From contig QKYT01000259.1 of assembly GCA_003550305.1 (NCBI GenBank), forward strand, positions 4,513 through 15,388: 10,876 nucleotides of DNA, given 5' to 3'. This DNA is from Glomus cerebriforme. Lineage: Eukaryota > Glomeromycota > Glomeromycetes > Glomerales > Glomeraceae. The notes beneath the pieces are model-generated. The model did not search any database, had not been told where the DNA came from, and saw only the letters and a list, made by a program, of their open reading frames with translations. Below are positions 8,424-10,876 of this stretch, one piece after another (the first letter of the stretch is position 1; each line of letters starts with the position of its first letter). Position numbers and translations under genes: made by a program.

Positions 8424-8592
8424 TCAGATTGGTATATTAGAAAGTAAGATAAGATTTCTCATTCTAACATCACTTTCTTTCATATGCAAAGCTCTTGTAC
8501 ATGGATCAACTCTTTATTATGCCCTTACATAAACTGCAACTACATGTCACATATTTCCTTACACGTAATTTAGAAACTTTTGGTGAATCAAT
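8424..8592 (-). pseudogene. Cys/His-rich fragment, probably the N-terminus of a Tnp2-like transposon protein
   Basis: From 8592 downward one frame reads IDSPKVSKLRVRKYVTCSCS and then LCKG before a TGA near 8509. A second frame from 8510 to the TGA at 8424-8426 continues VDPCTRALHMKESDVRMRNL. Joined across one shift this gives C-x-C-x2-C-x-G...V-D-P-x-T-R-x3-H, a pattern I associate with the N-terminal segment of Tnp2-type transposon proteins in fungi. It lies on the opposite strand and some 3 kb from the Tnp2 core fragment at 5383-5581, so the two are probably from different copies. The residue pattern is seen; the family assignment is an inference. Confidence 0.4.
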
Positions 8593-9084
8593 TTAAGTTG
8601 TATTTTTTTAAAAAGTCTATTTTTAAACTTAGCATGTTTTATCACAATTGAAATTTTAAAGAATTATAACGATAAGAAAAATGAAGTTTCATTTTCGCCT
8701 CATTACATTTTCCATAAATTAAAAAAATCATAATACAGTATATCATTAAAATTTTATTAAATATAAAAATCATAAATCGTTGAGATATCATTAAAACTTA
8801 TTAAAATTATCAAAATCACTAAAATCACGATGGTTAGTATATAAAGTCTAAAATTAAAGTTTAAAGTCAAGCTATATTATTTTATAACAAGAATATATCT
8901 AAATTTCATATAATGTAGTTCAGAAAATTATTTATTTAATTCGCCATTATTTATCATTTTAAATTATTCCTTTTCAATTTCTATACATTGAACAATTTAT
9001 ACAATTTATTGGAATTTTAGATTTTATAAAAAAATTTTTAACAAATAGATTTTTTTTACAAAAAAATTTTGTAGCGTTAAAAAC
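8593..9084. other. AT-rich stretch without recognisable features
   Basis: Simple AT-rich text with several short repeated strings (for example ATCATTAAAA and AAAATCA motifs near 8744-8826). No coding, RNA or mobile-element signal was found on either strand. Confidence 0.4.
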
Positions 9085-9400
9085 GAAGCACAGATGGCGT
9101 AACTCATGTTATAAATTTGCACCCTTTGGGCATGCTTTGAATTCCTAACCCTGCAACCTTTATACCAAGCAAACCCACGCATCCTAAGGAATCTATTTCC
9201 AACAATCATCTAAGGTCGTCTACAGTTGCTTGTGGTCTATAAAAGGGAAATAGCCTATAACCCTACTACTATTATTCTTCAGATAAAGGTAGAAAATTCT
9301 ATTCTAATGTTGGGTTGGCTCGTAAATATAGAAAAATTCAGCGCTTCTATCTACCTTAAAATCCAAAAACCATGTGTAATATTGGCGCAGTTCTGACGTT
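9085..9400. other. Compositionally distinct block, richer in G, C and CpG; nature unknown
   Basis: This block stands out from the AT-rich flanks by balanced composition and several CpG sites (for example GGCGTAAC, CACGCATCC, GGTCGTC, CAGCGCTT, GGCGCAG, GACGTT). It has a canonical TATA string TATAAAAG at 9238-9245 (+). A plus frame after a TTCTTCAG acceptor-like string reads DKGRKFYSNVGLARKYRKIQ. A minus frame at 9209-9024 reads MIVGNRFLRMRGFAWYKGCR, but starts directly after a stop codon and ends in AT noise. It may be a promoter with a short transcript, a SINE-like element or part of a dead gene; I cannot decide. Confidence 0.3.
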
Positions 9401-9988
9401 TTTAAATATAATTTCGGTATAATGAACTTTAATTGTTTAAAATTGTATGATTTTTTTAAACACTTAGCTTATGATACCTCATTTAAAAAAAAATGCATTT
9501 CTATTTTCTATTGTCTGACTGTAATAAAGTATACATATCTGCTGGTCCATATGAACATTGTTCACTTTAAAATAAAAATACAAAATTTATATTATATGCT
9601 GAATTTCTATCTTAAAGAAATCTAAATTTAATTTGTATCATTCTAATTTTTTATTAATTTATAAAATCTATTCCACAAGTTAGATGGTGTATGTTTAAAT
9701 GCTTTCAACAAATAATTTGTAACCAGGAGCTGCTAAAAAAGTGCATATTCTAATAATAAATTACTGTGGTACATGCTGTTTATACTTGGACAAAAGAATC
9801 ATTTGCCAACTTTACGAGTTCCTGCCACCATTTTGTAAAGTTTAACATTAGAAATGAAAAAAATAATTAAAAGTTTAAAATAAAATATTTTATTTAGTTA
9901 AGTTTATTTATTATAAAGATTTTACAAGACAAAACTCTAGATATAGTATATGCATGATATTCTTTAAATTAAAATTCATAAGATAAAT
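9401..9988. other. 3' flank of the kinase gene; likely poly(A) signals, no gene
   Basis: On the minus strand AATAAA occurs at 9903-9908 and 9889-9894, about 80 and 95 nt after the kinase stop, and these are good candidates for the polyadenylation signal. A minus-strand string near 9790-9840 (FTKWWQELVKLANDSFVQV) is coding-like but short. The 67-codon plus frame at 9422-9625 has the Lys/Asn/Tyr/Ile/Leu composition expected of AT-rich chance and is not called. Confidence 0.4.
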
Positions 9989-10205
9989 TCAGATATCAAA
10001 ATCAATTTCCTTGGTAATATATTCTATAATCATAAGTTAAAAGTGAGTATATAAAAAATTAAATTAAATGTATATACTGTATGTACTGTATATTTACTTA
10101 CCACTATTATGAGACAGATTAAAATTCATATTAATATCCAATTCAAATTCTTTGGTATAATTATCTAAAGAAGCAACACATAAAAATTAAATTAAATATG
10201 AAATG
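9963..10205 (-). repeat. Tandem duplication covering the last two kinase exons
   Basis: Two units align on the minus strand, about 10205-10115 and 10073-9963. Each has an ATTTAATTTAATTTTT intron tail, a 3' splice site, a coding piece (TACCAAAGAATTTGAATTGG versus TACCAAGGAAATTGATTTTG) and ATGAATTTTAATYT. The last string is coding in the first unit but lies after the stop in the second, where the sequence reads GATATCTGA instead of GATATTAAT. The final exon therefore looks like a shortened copy of the one before it. Confidence 0.6.
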
Positions 10206-10876
10206 AATGAACAAAAGTTATTCATCAAGTTTTCCCTGTGTCAAATCCAATTTTTAAAAAATTTAATTATCATACCATTATCATTACTTTTTTCAATTAA
10301 ATCATCTTCAAACTTTCTTTTAACTTTAAAAAGAATAATAATTAATAATTATAAATAACAAATGTAATAATTATTAATGAAATGATTAAATAAATAATTA
10401 CCAGATGTCATATTATTATTTTGATAGTAATAAAATGGATCTAAATAATAAATTGAAAGTTAAACCATTATATACTTTAAATGAATGTATTTAATTATTT
10501 ACCATTTGAAGTAATGGATTGACTTCTTGAACTCCTTAAAGAAATAGCAGATTGAATCATACCACTCAAAGGTCTACTCTTATAAATGGCACCTGGATTA
10601 TTTATTGTTACAGGTCCAATATCAGATGACTTCATAATTTTAGTTGGGTTTCCATTGCGCCATATATTATATTCGTTAACACTCACTGTATCAATTTTGT
10701 TATATAAATCAATAGCTGTTGGTCTTTTGTTTGGATCAGAATGCCAGCATTCTTTCATTAATTCAATATAGCCTTCAGGTGCATTTGTGACAATTGGTGG
10801 GCGTAAACCATCGCATATTTCAATAATAAGTTCTGTATCATGATTTCTATCCCAAAAAGGTCTTCTACATGTCATA
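9989..10876 (-). CDS. Protein kinase, C-lobe end plus a five-exon tail (3' part of gene)
   Basis: The large exon (10876-10503) enters from beyond the window, so the Met at 10875-10873 is internal. It reads RRPFWDRNHDTELIIEICDG, then LRPPIVTNAPEGYIELMKEC and W-H-S-D-P-N-K-R-P-T: kinase subdomains X-XI with the conserved Arg, in the style of the glomeromycete tyrosine-kinase-like/Sel1-type kinase expansions. A Ser/Arg-rich tail follows. Splice sites give four more exons: 10440-10402, 10323-10276, 10164-10102 and 10023-9989, ending in TGA at 9989-9991. Introns are 62, 78, 111 and 78 nt, all GT-AG and all phase 1. The added pieces read DPFYYYQNNNMTS, KRKFEDDLIEKSNDN, NYTKEFELDINMNFNLSHNS and EYITKEIDFDI. 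Every join keeps frame and the acidic, Asn-rich style is constant, which supports the model. The catalytic loop and DFG motif lie outside the window, so activity cannot be judged; a role in signalling is inferred from family only. Confidence 0.88.

Noticed and set aside
9095..9145. Pol III A-box-like (TGGCGTAACTC) and B-box-like (GCTTTGAATTCC) strings suggesting a tRNA-derived SINE
   Set aside because: Spacing is short for a tRNA, the D stem and acceptor stem do not pair, and both boxes have mismatches. It remains only a weak possibility for this block.
9024..9209. 61-codon minus-strand open frame with ATG
   Set aside because: A stop codon lies directly before the ATG, the second half is AT-driven noise (FFVKKIYLLKIFL), and no domain is recognised. 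It is mentioned only within the composition block.
9422..9625. 67-codon plus-strand open frame with ATG
   Set aside because: Composition is what AT-rich chance gives (Lys, Asn, Tyr, Ile, Leu, Phe), with no motif and no splice or promoter context.
10586..10771. 61-codon plus-strand open frame
   Set aside because: It is the antisense shadow of the kinase exon on the minus strand.

Overview
This window looks like nuclear DNA from a very AT-rich fungus, most likely an arbuscular mycorrhizal fungus of the Glomeromycotina (Rhizophagus or a close relative). Three things suggest this. Both edges carry members of families that are strongly expanded in those fungi: a BTB/BACK-TLDc protein on the left and a protein kinase with a multi-exon C-terminal tail on the right. 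The introns are short (62-111 nt), AT-rich and GT-AG. The middle is a long graveyard of decayed mobile DNA. The species call is an inference from family style and composition; no database was searched.

Layout. Positions 1-860 (+) hold the 3' end of a BACK-TLDc gene. Positions 9989-10876 (-) hold the 3' end of a kinase gene: the last part of the kinase domain plus a tail built from four small exons that I reconstructed from splice sites. The two genes converge, tail to tail, across about 9.1 kb with no intact gene.

The space between them is not empty. On the minus strand there is a clear dead gene (about 6025-7474). It has a recognisable intron that still joins two exons in frame, and a 235-bp terminal-inverted-repeat element (7025-7259) with a 4-bp target duplication has landed inside that intron. 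Further minus-strand relics lie at 3025-4500 (broken but persistent), 2253-2598 and 1416-1850 (weaker), and 8424-8592 (a Cys/His-rich fragment that resembles the N-terminus of Tnp2-type transposases). On the plus strand, 5383-5581 is a frameshifted piece of a Tnp2-type (CACTA/EnSpm superfamily) transposase. Other structure includes a degenerate minisatellite (4879-5068), a 23-bp-arm hairpin (5823-5886), a GGTC/CCCGGG-rich repeat block (7627-7775) and a block richer in G, C and CpG around 9085-9400.

No tRNA, rRNA, CRISPR array or bacterial-style operon was seen. The two real genes have no evident joint function; they are neighbours across repeat-rich DNA. The most informative signals are the intron-borne MITE in a dead gene and the kinase tail, whose small exons are all phase 1 and whose last two exons look like a tandem duplication.
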